Below, one piece after another: positions 13,801 to 23,662 of a stretch of DNA of 64,000 nt. Each line of letters begins with the position of its first letter. Within the stretch, counting starts at the first letter, position 1. The position numbers were made by a program, and so were the translations under genes. The notes below the pieces were generated by a model, which was not told where the DNA came from, did no database searches, and saw only the letters and a program-made list of their open reading frames with translations. Source of the DNA: Nymphaea colorata (Eukaryota > Streptophyta > Magnoliopsida > Nymphaeales > Nymphaeaceae). The stretch covers positions 29,119,206 through 29,183,205 of the forward strand of contig NC_045139.1 of NCBI RefSeq assembly GCF_008831285.2, written 5' to 3'.

Positions 13801-13887
13801 TTTCTTGGCATCTGCTCATTCTACTTAACTTTTTCATGTTCACAGCTCCAAGGGTATGACATCAGGGAGTTACTGCAAGCGCCCTAG
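7851..13887 (+). CDS. CPBP (CAAX/Abi) family intramembrane metalloprotease, plastid SCO4-like
   Basis: I assign ten coding exons: 7851-8129, 8243-8334, 8461-8568, 8726-8808, 9676-9809, 10059-10108, 10821-10913, 11726-11817, 12237-12343 and 13846-13887. All joins are GT-AG and keep phase, giving 1080 nt and 359 residues. Residues 1-90 are rich in Ser, Arg and Leu and look like a chloroplast transit peptide. Hydrophobic segments follow. The CPBP signatures are present: EETVFR (Glu265, Glu266, Arg270), FALAH (His298) and HAFWN (His331, Asn335), which in the family form the metal site. The protein ends GYDIRELLQAP. From memory it most resembles Arabidopsis At5g60750 (SCO4), a plastid protein linked to early seedling greening; the family is firm, the orthology is not. 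Intron 7 carries a tandem duplication of its own acceptor, and intron 9 is about 1.5 kb. The 3' end and exon 7 have been copied into the array downstream. Confidence 0.9.
11246..11282. repeat. (CT)n-(C)n microsatellite in CPBP intron 7
   Basis: A CT dinucleotide run passes directly into about 18 consecutive C. It lies inside intron 7. A second CT/C-rich run follows at about 11573-11625, between the two copies of the intron duplication. Long homopolymer C is prone to length error in assemblies. Confidence 0.9.
11454..11734 (+). repeat. Tandem duplication of the intron 7 acceptor region of the CPBP gene
   Basis: Copy 1 is 11454-11570 and copy 2 is 11629-11734, offset by 175 bases with a CT-rich tract between. 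Both contain the same branch-side sequence, a GAAG acceptor context and the first ten bases of exon 8 (GTTTCCCAC followed by A or T). Only copy 2 continues into the conserved exon 8 coding sequence; copy 1 runs into CT repeats. Copy 1 is therefore a decoy 3' splice site. Confidence 0.85.
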
Positions 13888-15172
13888 AAATGGTACAATT
13901 TTTTGTGTCTATGAAGCAATGGTTGAAGCCTGTTCTTGAGCTGCATTCTTGCTTTGTTCGGACCCTGCAGTCAACCATATCTTCTGCTCATAAAATCCTC
14001 GTCCAGGCAGGATGTTGCTTGAACTACGATTTCCTTGCGCATCTCTCTCTCTCTCTCTCTCTCTCTCCGTATTTGTATTAGAGCCGTGGCATGCTCTGGT
14101 ATTCATTATTGGCAAAGGTGTTCGGCTGTTTTACTTTAGAAAATTTTGGATAAAGCCTAAATTCTCTTATTAGGGAAGTCTTTTAACTTCCGTCAACTCC
14201 TTTCTCTGGTTTTTTCCGCTTTAGGCAATTGCTTCTAATTAGATTGATTTGTATGAATTATTTTGGCAACTCGCGAGAAGATATTTCTTTTTTCCTTAGA
14301 ATACTCTCTAATGCTGACTCGTCAATTTTTAAATCTTTGCTGAGTATATGGGAATCAGAGAAGGCAGAATACATTGGAGCCAGAAACGTCAAAATTGAAA
14401 TCTTCCTTGTATTTGCTGGAGATGGTATACTAATAGCGACAATATGGTATAGACGCCCATAATGTTTGTCTGAATCAAATTAATCTAAATGAGATTAACG
14501 GATGGTGTAGAAAATGATTTAAGAAGCTCGAACAAGTAGAGAACACTATCATGCAATAAAAAGTGGCCTATTATTTTCTTCCAGAAGCTGGTGGTAGGCC
14601 AGTGGATGGTGAGGACAACGAGAAGCTCGTCCCCATGATTAAACTTTGAACGGACGAGGCCATGAGTAAAAAAAGAAAAAAGAATTATGATGTGTAAATG
14701 TATATACTAAAGAAAACAACTCAATCGTCGTGGCGAGGCCATGAATTTAAAAAAGAATATTGCAAGGGAAAGTGCATACTAAACCAAAGAAGTAATCCAA
14801 TTGTGAACGTCTTGAGTTTCCAACAACTATTTCGATATGTGTTGCGAGAGGCAAAAGGATCACGTTTAGCTCTTTGATGGTGCATGATGGAACTGTAGTC
14901 AAATCCATGGATTTTTTTTGGAGGAAATGCATTCTTTTCTTTTTTTCCTTTCGAAACTAAAGATCGGGTCATGTTTTGTTCTACACAACGGGAACTAAGG
15001 ACCCAAAGATCACACGTATACCCGCGATATATTTGTCACTGTAATTCGGTGAGTGGATTAGAGTGTTACATTAAGACGCCAGATTTATGCTTGGTTATTA
15101 TCTGTTAGATTAAAGAAAACATCGAGAACAAGGAAGAACTCTCAACAGAAGAAAAAGAAAAGGGAAGTGGCT
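13678..15172 (+). repeat. Source block of segmental duplication type 2 (CPBP 3' end and flank)
   Basis: This block covers the last part of CPBP intron 9, the last exon, its 3' flank with a CT microsatellite (about 14042-14068), and about 1.1 kb downstream. It reappears at 20510-21900. From its 3' flank onward it also reappears at about 35781-36830. The two copies share a deletion of about 70 bases relative to this block (near 14140-14210), so they descend from one another rather than independently from here. Confidence 0.85.
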
Positions 15173-15370
15173 TCGTCCTCCGGGCGCCCCGTGGGTCCAG
15201 TCTGACCTCTGGATCTAAGCTCAGTCTGATCTCTAGATTCAGGTAGGATCAAATTGAATTCTAATACAAAAAATATATTAATTAAAAAATATTATTTTTT
15301 TAATATAAAAAAAATCATTGACTCAAATGATGGCTGACAGGCCGCCAATGGTGGCAATGGTTTGGCTGGC

Positions 15371-15414
15371 GAAACTGTATTTCGAGGATTCCTAATGATC
15401 TCCTGACTAAATGG
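15371..15414 (+). pseudogene. Relic of CPBP exon 7
   Basis: About 44 bases match the second half of CPBP exon 7, around the codons for TVFRGFLM. The run is broken by a stop codon from a small change (TCTCCTGACTAA). It opens the type 1 duplicated block. Longer versions are at 34722-34822 and 38240-38341. It is not functional. Confidence 0.75.
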
Positions 15415-16919
15415 CGGAACTTTGTTTTATCTTTCTCTATGTTTAGCCGGAAAATTATGGCCATGAATTAACATGAAACTGGTTAAACATTTGGGATATT
15501 TTAATTATATATAATTCGCTTAGGTTCTTTTTGCAATGCCATGGGCACTTTCGCGAAAGAGTACAGATATCATTTAAAGGATCAAGAAAAGAGTAAGAAA
15601 GGAAGACAGATATCATTTACACGGTCCAGTTTTCATGCGTCATGCGCCAGAGAGATATATGTTATTTTTCTCTTGTGAAGATGGGATACAACGATTACAC
15701 AAGTAATCAACTCAAAAAACAGAGACAGAGTTATCGCCCAAAAAATAGGTACAGTTTTCTTAAAAGATAATATTTGAGATAATGAGTGATGATCTGACCG
15801 GTAACTTCTACCAGTCTTTATCTTCACCAATGTTAATATTTAAAGCTCTCTAAGATCTCTCGCCCAAACTGCCGTAACAAGCAGAAGGTGAGAAACTCAT
15901 CCTCATGATTTAACTTTGAGCCGACGAGGGCATGAACTTGGGGGAAAAAAATCAACGAATTGAATTGTATATATATTAAAGAGAAGACAACATTTTTGTT
16001 TGTGTTCCACAAAAAAAAACAAGTACCCATTTTTCCAGTAATGAAGAACAACCGAAACCAGGTCATGTTTTTGTTCTATACAACAAGAACTAAGGACTAA
16101 AGATCGCACGCAGACCCATGGTAGATTTGCCACGGAAAATGAGTGAGTGGGTCATTTGGAGAGCTTTATATTGAGAAAACGAAGCGTCAGATTCGCATAT
16201 TTAGCATATTTTTTGGATTAAGAAAACACAAAGAGAAAAAGAAGAACTTTGAAAAGGAAGAACAAAATAAGAAAGAAAAGGAATGGTGAGTTATGTAATT
16301 ATATCACGAATATATATTTGCGTCTTCTTAACTTCACCCGAAAAAATGTCGGTAAGATTATCAATCATATGATATGACGGAGGCATGCACATACGACGAC
16401 AGACGGAGCGTATAAGTGGAAGAAAAGGGTTAGAAAATTAAGAACAGATTTAACGTGGTTCAACTCACAATATGTGAGTCTACATCCACGATCATAAACA
16501 CCTCTCTCCCTCTTTTTTATTTCACCAATATTGAATTTCAACAGCGTCTTTGTCGAGAGAGAGGGATAGAGATTCCTCTATGCTCAGTACATATTTTGGA
16601 TATGCAAGCATTTACACTTGGCTGATTTTGTGGATCTAGATTGATGTGGTAACGCCCTTCCTTTGATATTCTCCTCCCCTCCCTCCTCCTCATCTCATAC
16701 TTCTCTTTTTTTTGTTTTTCGGCTGAGTCTCCTCCCCCTCCCTCTTCCTCATCTCCATCTTCCCTCTTTTTTGATGTTTTCTTTTCTTCACTTTTTTTTT
16801 CTTTTCTTTTCTTCCATTTTGCTTTTCCTGTTTTTCTTCGCTTTTGACGTTTTGAACTACGGTGACTTCTTTGCCACCAAGTTTTTGATGATTTTCCATT
16901 TGGTCGGCCTAACACAGAG

Positions 16920-17744
16920 TTAGCCGTAGGATGAAGCCGATTGAGCAGAAGAAGAGAAGGCGGGCAGACGATAATGGATGGAGGACGAACAAGTGGAGAC
17001 TGAAGCAGACGGTGACAATGCAGAGATCGAAGGAGGCGACGTCTCCCAACTTGAGAAAAGTGTATCAGAGTAAACATAAGCCTCTCTTCCATTGTCCTCA
17101 ACGCCCGGAGACGTCTTGACGCACTCGCGGGGCCAAACTTCCGGGCAACTGGACCCCTTGGTCGACACCGATGCTGGAGACGAACAACCAAAGAGAGCTA
17201 CATCGTCGGAATCGGCTGTCTCAGAAGACGTCCTCCTTGTTTTCGTCTTCAATGGGATGTAATCGACTGCTGATGGAGTGGAAGAGGAAGACGACGATGG
17301 CACGGAGATGAAACTCCGCGAAGAGATCGATCGCGACTCCGCTTCTTCCTCCCCGCTCCGACGCCTCTTCCTCGCCGGATCTCGAAACCATTGCACGAAC
17401 CGCCGCAGGTTCCCGTTGAGGACCTGAAGCTCGTCCTGCGCGGTGGCGCGGGGCTCCTTCGACGACCTGACGGAGGAAGCCACTGAAGGAGAGGACGAAG
17501 ACGAGGAAGAACATGACGAGGTTGGCAAGAGACGAAGCCTCTCTTTCCTCATCGCCCTCAAGGCTGCTACCCGATGGCGCAGGTGCACGAAAATCTGACC
17601 GAGTTCTCGTTTGAGTGATCCGACGTCGCTTCCGGCTTCCTGGAGGCGCCGAATCCGGTGGCCCAGCTCCGTTGCCTGCGCCCACTCCACCCTCACTCGC
17701 ATTCTCTCTTCTCTCTCCCGCATGGAAACTCCGCATCTCCCCAT
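16920..17744 (-). CDS. Unrecognised intronless gene, array copy A (274 aa)
   Basis: I do not recognise the family. The N-terminal 75 residues are charged and predicted helical, with a likely coiled coil (ELGHRIRRLQEAG, then SLKRELGQIF..LRHRVAALRAMRKERL). A Ser-rich stretch follows, then a short conserved block (DELQVLNGNLRRFVQWF), a basic cluster (ARKRRR, a possible nuclear signal) and a long Ser/Pro-rich tail. No signal peptide or membrane segment is seen. Evidence that it is a gene: the frame is fully open, and its near-identical copy at 39811-40659 differs by an in-frame 24-base insertion. More diverged copies at 21871-22839 and 36748-37689 keep the same N-terminal blocks. The start is the first ATG of the frame. 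The DNA is GC-rich compared with its surroundings. It sits in the duplicated block between CPBP and DEG8 remnants. Confidence 0.6.
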   Translation of the reverse strand: MGRCGVSMREREERMRVRVEWAQATELGHRIRRLQEAGSDVGSLKRELGQIFVHLRHRVAALRAMRKERLRLLPTSSCSSSSSSSPSVASSVRSSKEPRATAQDELQVLNGNLRRFVQWFRDPARKRRRSGEEEAESRSISSRSFISVPSSSSSSTPSAVDYIPLKTKTRRTSSETADSDDVALFGCSSPASVSTKGSSCPEVWPRECVKTSPGVEDNGREAYVYSDTLFSSWETSPPSISALSPSASVSTCSSSIHYRLPAFSSSAQSASSYG

Positions 17745-19139
17745 CTCGTACTGGCTCCTCAGGCGGCCAGCCGGTGAAGATGGATCCTCTGCTTCGACGG
17801 CGGCAGCTGCTGTAGCGGTGGAGGGAATGGCAGAGTCTCGGACACCCTCCCAATCTTCGGGTGCACGTAATTAGAGCGCTAGATTTTGCCCTGAATACTT
17901 TCTACTTTCTCAGGAAAAAATCGTTCGGCCAAATGTGAGGGTGCTGCTATATAAAGACGGAAGAACAATATACCATAATAATAATAGTTATAGGAATTCA
18001 TCCGTCTTGGGCTTTCTTCATGTTTATCCTGATGAAAATGAGAAATATCTTTTACCCATCCAATGAGAATTCATAAAAGATAATATCAAAATTCGTTGGT
18101 ACAGCTTTTTAGTGTCTATCTTTATCTTTATTAGTTCATCTCCTAAAATTCAGAATCTTGCCTTTATAGAGAGAGAGAGACTGGGGAAAAGAAAGTGACA
18201 AGATGAAAGATTGTATGATTTTGTGTTTTTTATACTCCTATTATATATCCGATTCTCATTCAGATTTTGCGGAATACATTGTGACATGGTAAATGTTATA
18301 TTCATCCCAACCCAATCGATAACTTTCACATATAAACATATTTTTTTGAGATAATAGCTGGCCAGTTTCAACCTGCCCGATACTTGGCCGATTTAGATGG
18401 AAACCGTTTAAATACTGGATTTTTTGTAATCTTTCTAGGTCTGTAATCTACAATGAATCATTGGTTTTTTGTTATTTTATTCTCGGTAATAAATCTGCAT
18501 TCTTGAGACCCTAGAAAATAATATAAATATGTATTATTTAGACATCATAACTCATTCCGTTTTCACAAGGAAAAACGAAAAACAAACAAACCAAACTACT
18601 TTTTATTTTCTTTGTACAGTTTCTTAATTTTCAGAAAAACCGACGGATTAAATGTGCGGATTTTTCTAAACTTTTCAAAAAATTTGGAAAAACCATTCAA
18701 CTTTTGAAAGTATTACCAGAAAAACGTGTAAGTTTGCATTTTGTCATTTATTTGCCTAAATTACACGTCGAACAAGCAGTTACACGAAGAAATCTAAACT
18801 TAAGCATGCTTTTGTAAAAAAAAAAAAAAAAAAACTTTTTTTTCCTTTTTTTTTTAGTTAGCAATATGAAGTGGAACTGTCACTTGGCAGATTATTCCAA
18901 AAGACGCTATATGCCAAGTTTGTAGGGTCGTTCATCAAAATTGGGAAATTGATTTTGGTAGATGCTAATCATGCAGAAAACGATGATTTAAGCGTCGCAT
19001 CACTATCTGCACGAGATTCTCTTTATTTTACAATTCCAGAAATTGAGAAATCAAAGTCTGGGCATACACAATCATCTGCACGGTTTCAACCAATGACACA
19101 GAACATGAGAAACCAAAATTCTGCCTGAGCTGGGCCAAA

Positions 19140-20016
19140 TCAAGAAGCCTGCTCCAATACTATGGGCAACTCTAGCTTTTCATCACCTCTTTGTATCTTC
19201 AAGAGCACCCTATCCCCAACACTATAATCATCATCAAGAACCTTGGATAACTCTGCTTTATTTTTAACCTGTAAACGTGCCAATAAGATCTTAATCTTGT
19301 TGTTTTGTCTCTCTGTAGGGGTGTGTGTGTGTGTGGGAAGAGAGAGAGAGAGAGAGAGCATACAGGGTGGTTGTCAACGCCCACGATAATGTCTCCGAGG
19401 ATTAAATTACCGGCAAATCCTCTCCTGGTAGGTAAGAGTCCAGCTTTTGCTGCAAGACTGTTTGCAGGGACCTAAAGAATTCCAAATAATTAGTTCATGT
19501 GATATCAAGCGTTAATTCACGATGAACTTACAGTCGGTTTGAACATAACCGGCATGACAGGGAACCTGATAGCTTCAGGTTCCAAAGTTCATGTCACTCC
19601 CAACTCAGATTTGAGTCGAGCTAGCTAGAACAGGCTGCAGTTTGAGACAAGTTATCGTGACTTGACACTGCCTATGACAGACAGAAATAACATGCGAATA
19701 CATACCTGCAAAACAAGGGCCCCATTTCGAACATTCAACTGATTTGCAACTGGGTCTGGTGCTAACTCCAACTTCAAACCTGCCCGAATGGCCTGTTTTA
19801 GTGAATACTTTCAGAATGTGAGGTTTTGCTATTACAGACCAAAGAAACAAACTTAATAAGCAAATTAGCTTGTTAAGTAAGTGCCCAAGTAGGAAGGATG
19901 ACAAAAAAAGTGCAGCACTTTGTCAAAATAACTTGCCTTGCCAAACTGGATTAGCTGCGGAACAACTTTAAGCACTGTTGAAGATGGTATAGCGAAGCCT
20001 ACGCCAGCTGAAGTAC
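19140..20016 (-). pseudogene. DEG8 3' fragment (last four exons only)
   Basis: Four exons matching the end of the DEG8 gene at 42051-42921: 19937-20016, 19706-19792, 19364-19471 and 19140-19268. They encode the end of the protease domain (GTSAGVGFAIPSST) and the PDZ domain, and all four are still open with intact splice sites, including the unusual GC donor after the first. The nine upstream exons, with the catalytic His, Asp and Ser, are absent because the duplication ends at about 20165. A few substitutions separate it from the parent. It cannot make an active protease. A transcript from a new upstream promoter could in principle give a lone PDZ fragment, but nothing shows this. Confidence 0.88.
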
Positions 20017-20674
20017 CTGTAGTACATAGATGGGTCTTGTGAAAAAAAAACGACCAATAAGCACACAGATTTGAATAGTTGCAAAGGAAAAAATACACAT
20101 GGATGTGTAGGCTTGTACATCCATGGATCATGGTGAGGAAAAGGGACATCTAAAGAACTCCATCTTAATTCTCCAGCAAAATTGCCGTAAAGGCATAAAG
20201 AGGAAGAAGAATAAGAAAAGAGGAAGCATCATTTACCAAAACATCGGCCCAAATTAAGATGGAAACAAGAGATTCACATTGATGAGCAAGTTTGGGAGAG
20301 TTGAAGACGCTTGAGAAAGTTTCGGAATTATTGGACTTGAAAAGATGGTTTCTTGACTAAAAGTCTGTGGACATGCAAGGCCACGATCTTAATATCCTTG
20401 ACCAAATATCCCCCGTATCTTTCTTTTTTCCGGGTGCGGTTTAATGAGGGAGGGGAGAAGCCATCAATGGCTCAGGTTTCAACTTCAAACCTGATCACAA
20501 CCCAACATTGATCTAAGTGTTGCCCTATAAATGTAGACCTCAAGTCTTCTGTTCATCATGCATTATAACCTAGGCTAAATTTTGTGTCTAGGCTCCCTTG
20601 AATTTGGACAAGCTCGTAAAGCAGTTGAAGTTTCTTGGCATCTGCTCATTCTACTTAACTTTTTCATGTCACAG

Positions 20675-20719
20675 CTCCAAGGGTATGACATCAGGGAGTT
20701 ACAGCAAGCGCCGCCCTAG
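20675..20719 (+). pseudogene. Copy of the last CPBP exon
   Basis: Repeats the terminal coding exon of the CPBP gene with its acceptor and stop. It has an in-frame three-base insertion and a Leu to Gln change, so it would encode LQGYDIRELQQAPP then stop. No preceding CPBP exon 9 lies upstream, so it is an orphan exon. Confidence 0.8.
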
Positions 20720-20870
20720 AAATGGTACAATTTTTTGTTTCCATGAAGCAATGGTTGAAGCCTGTTCTTGAGCTGCATTCTTGCTTTGGTCGGACCCTGC
20801 AGTCAGCCATATCTTCTGCTCATAAAATCCTCGACCAGGCAGGATGTTGCTTGAACTACGATTTCCATGC

Positions 20871-20912
<42 letters not shown>

Positions 20913-21870
20913 GTATTTGTATTAGAGCCGTCGCATGCTCTGGCGTTCATTATTCGCACAGGTGTTCGGCTGGTTTTTTCCGCCTTAGGTAATTGCTTCT
21001 AATTGGATTGATTTGTATGAATTATTTTGGCAACTCGCGAGAAGATATTTCTTTTTTCCTTAGATTACTCTCTAATGCCGACCTGTCAAGTTTTAAATAT
21101 TTGATGAGTACATGAGAATCAGAAAACGCAGAATACAATGGAGCCACAAACGTCAAAATTGAAATCTTTCTTGTATTTGTTGGAGATAGTATACTAATAG
21201 AGACGATATGGTATAGACACGCATAATGTTTGACTGAATCAAATTAATCTAAATGAGATTAACCGATGGTGTAGAAAATGTTTTAAGAAGGTCAAACAAG
21301 CAGTGAACACTGTCGTGCAATAAAAAGTGGCCTAATATTTCTACTAGAAGCTGGTGATGGCCCAGTGGATGGTGAGGACAACGAGAAGCTCGTCCCATGA
21401 TTAAACTTTGAACGGACGAGGCCATGAGTAAAAAAAGAACTTATCATGTGTAAATGTATATAAAGAAAACAACTCAACTGTCGTGCCGAGGCCATGAATT
21501 TAAAAAAGAATATTGCAAGGGAATGTACATACTATAAACAAAAGAAGTAATCCATCGTGAACTTCTTCGGTCTCCAACAATTATTTCGATATGTGCTGCG
21601 AGAGGCAAAAGGATCAAGTTTAGCTCTTTGATAGTGCATAATGGAACTGTAATCAAAACCATGGATTGTTTTGGAGGAAATGCATTCTTTTTCATTTTTC
21701 CTTTTGATGCCAAAGATCGGGTCATGTTTTGTTCTACACAACGGGAACTAAGGACCCAAAGATCACACGTATACCACGATAGATTTGTCACTGTAATTCG
21801 GTGAGTGGTTTAGAATTTCACATTGATAAAATGCACCGCAAGACGCCCAGATTTATGCATGGTTTATCTG

Positions 21871-22839
21871 TCATATTAAAGAAAACAACGAGAACAAAGA
21901 ACAACTCTCAACAGAAGAGACAAAAAAAAGAAAAGGAAAGGGAAGTAGATAACTTGTCAGTTGACATACAAAAAAGTTCACATCCATGGTGAATCGTCTG
22001 ATGGAGGCATGCAAACACGCAGACAGAGTTAGGCGGAGGATGAAGCCGATGAAGCAGACGAAGAGAAGGCGGACAAAGGATAATGAATGGATGAGGCACA
22101 TGAGGAGACTTAAGCAGACGGGGACAGAGCAGTAAGCGAAGGAAGCGTCTCCCAACCCGACAACAGTGTGCAGAACAAACATAAGCTTCTCCGCCTTTCT
22201 CCTCAACGCCCGGCCACGTCTCGACGCAACGCACTCTCGGGGCCAAAAGGCTGACCAACTGGACCTCTCCGACGACACCGATGCCAGAGACGGACAACCA
22301 AAGAGAGCTGCATCGTCGGAATAGGCCGTCCCAGAAGACGTTCTCCGTGTTTTTCTCTTCAGTGGGATGAAATGGTGATCTGATGAAGTGGAAGAGGGAG
22401 ATGGCGGACAGGACGACGGCCCGGAAATGAAGCTCCACGAAGAGAGATCGCGACTCCGCTTCTTCCTCACAAACCATTGCGTGGACAGTCGCAGGTTGCC
22501 GTTGAGGACCTGGAGCTCGTCATGCGGGTTCGCCCTGCGCCCATTCGTCGACCCGACGGAGGAAGCCACTGAACTAGGAGAGGACGAAGACGAGGAAGAA
22601 CATGACAACGCTGGCGGGAGATGAAGCCGCTCTTTCCTCATCGGCCTCAAGGCGGCTACCCGATGCCGCAGCTGCTGGAAAATCTGACGGGGTTCTCGTT
22701 TGAGTGACCTGAAGTCGGTTCCGGCATACAGGAGGCGCCGAATCCGGTGACGCAGCTCTGTTGCATGCGTCACCCGCACTCGCACTCTCACTTCGCTCTC
22801 CTGCATGGCTGATGCAGCCAGAACTCCGTCACTCGGCAT
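21871..22839 (-). pseudogene. Unrecognised gene, array copy B, frameshifted
   Basis: The frame opens with a different first 15 residues from copies A and D, then keeps the conserved blocks: ATELRHRIRRL, RQIFQQLRHRVAALR and DELQVLNGNL. It follows the family through FIPLKRKTRRTSS and ALFGCPS. After the WPREC region it leaves the family frame, so its last 100 or so residues come from other frames. The equivalent of the normal tail is still readable in another frame, with a stop inside it. Either the gene is dead or it makes a changed C-terminus. Its divergence from copies A and D is far larger than the difference between A and D, so it represents an older duplication. Confidence 0.6.
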
Positions 22840-22937
22840 ATCGAACAGGCCGCCAACTGGTGGCGATGGGGGCGGCGACTGTAGCGGGGGAGGGAAAGGC
22901 CGCGCCTCTCTGACACCCTCCTACCTTCGCGCTCACG

Positions 22938-22977
22938 TAATGTCAGTAGAACCAGAGTAATGTCAGTAGAACCAGAG
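22938..22977 (+). repeat. Two direct tandem copies of a 20-bp unit at the edge of the retroelement
   Basis: TAATGTCAGTAGAACCAGAG occurs twice in a row, at 22938-22957 and 22958-22977. The sequence after the 3' LTR of the intact copia element (30087 on) begins with the same unit minus its first four bases. This marks the edge of the rearranged insertion. Confidence 0.9.
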
Positions 22978-23314
22978 TTTTGGATTGAAAAATAGTCAAT
23001 AAAAACAATAGTTCCTGAAAACTCGGTGATGAATAAAGATTGACGCAGCTTGGGGGCAATGACGCTGCCATGATTCGACCTCCTCCTCCATCCTATGAAA
23101 AGTTGTTCCACTCCTTCAAAGTTTTGACACTCACTCCCCTCAAAAGTCCCATGCCTCCTCTTATGGCTATGGTGAATCCATCAACCTAACCATAGTCATG
23201 GTTGCGGGCACGGTCGCGGTCGCAACTACAATAATAATAGAAGATGCAATTACAATCAGTTTCAAATCAATGATTCCCACTTTCCCAAATCTGATGATAA
23301 GAAAAACAAAAGTG
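22962..23314 (+). repeat. 353-bp direct repeat flanking the intact copia element, left copy
   Basis: Aligns without gaps to 30087-30439, with only a handful of differences, all of those I found being transitions. Its first part is the 5' flank of unknown-gene copy B. From about 23064 it is gag sequence of the decayed copia element. It stops at AAAGTG, and five bases later the 5' LTR begins. It is far too long to be a target-site duplication. Confidence 0.88.
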
Positions 23315-23319
23315 GGAGA

Positions 23320-23650
23320 TGTTGGATAGTGGCCATTGAGCCCTATCCGAATATCTAGTAACTGCAAAGCAGTTACTAGAAGTGCTCCTAAAATATCTCC
23401 TAAGATATCTCCCAAGTAACCGCAGCTAGGGTTTGGGGAAAACCTAAGGGGCTAGGCTTTAAATACCTAGCTATAACTCTCGAGAGGTTTTAATCCGTGA
23501 TAAGCCCTTTGGAAGAAAACCCCAAAACTGACTTTGTTATCTTCCTCTTCCTTGTCCTTTTGCTCTTGTCTGCTGTTCTTCACAGGGGACGCTGGAGATT
23601 TGCTGCATCCACAAAAGGGACTCTTCTGCTGTAACGCAAAACGTCCAACA
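23320..23650 (+). repeat. 5' LTR of the intact copia element (331 bp)
   Basis: Begins TGTTGGATAG and ends GTCCAACA. It carries 47 bases absent from the 3' LTR, near 23355-23410. These include a perfect 9-base inverted repeat with a three-base loop (AGTAACTGC AAA GCAGTTACT). A TTTAAATA box lies at about 23459-23466. Confidence 0.93.
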
Positions 23651-23651
23651 T

Positions 23652-23662
23652 TGGTATCAGAG
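23652..23662 (+). promoter_or_regulatory. Primer-binding site, initiator-Met tRNA type
   Basis: TGGTATCAGAG starts two bases after the 5' LTR. It is the usual plant copia primer site complementary to the 3' end of initiator methionine tRNA, and it sets the start of minus-strand DNA synthesis. Confidence 0.9.

Larger units (their letters stand above)
15375..20165. repeat. Segmental duplication type 1, first copy (about 4.8 kb)
   Basis: Matches about 38305-43068 along its whole length, nearly base for base from about 16300 onward. It holds an exon 7 relic, CPBP intron-like DNA, a gene of unknown family on the minus strand, a long AT-rich spacer with a poly-A run (about 18819-18835), and the last four exons of DEG8. 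Homology stops within DEG8 intron sequence at about 20165, after CTCCAT. A third, partial copy of its left part is 34427-35780. Confidence 0.9.
20510..22961. repeat. Segmental duplication type 2, first copy
   Basis: The left part (20510 to about 21900) copies 13678-15172, including the last CPBP exon and a CT microsatellite at about 20873-20910. The right part carries frameshifted copy B of the unknown gene and its upstream flank. It is paralogous to 35781-37889. The retrotransposon-derived DNA begins at the right edge. Confidence 0.85.

Noticed and set aside
16538-17191. 217-codon minus-strand frame overlapping unknown-gene copy A
   Set aside because: It is the shifted frame of the same GC-rich gene. 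It becomes a Lys/Glu-rich low-complexity run, and the shorter frame of copy A is the one shared by all four copies.
18871-19128. 85-codon plus-strand open frame, identical in the duplicate at 41782-42039
   Set aside because: The two copies lie in very recent duplicates, so identity says nothing about selection. It lies antisense to the DEG8 3' flank, has no recognisable domain and starts after a poly-T run. Kept only as a chance frame.
22962-23314. Left 353-bp repeat considered as a target-site duplication of the copia element
   Set aside because: Copia integrases leave about five bases. The repeat also contains parts of two different sequences (host flank and another element's gag).
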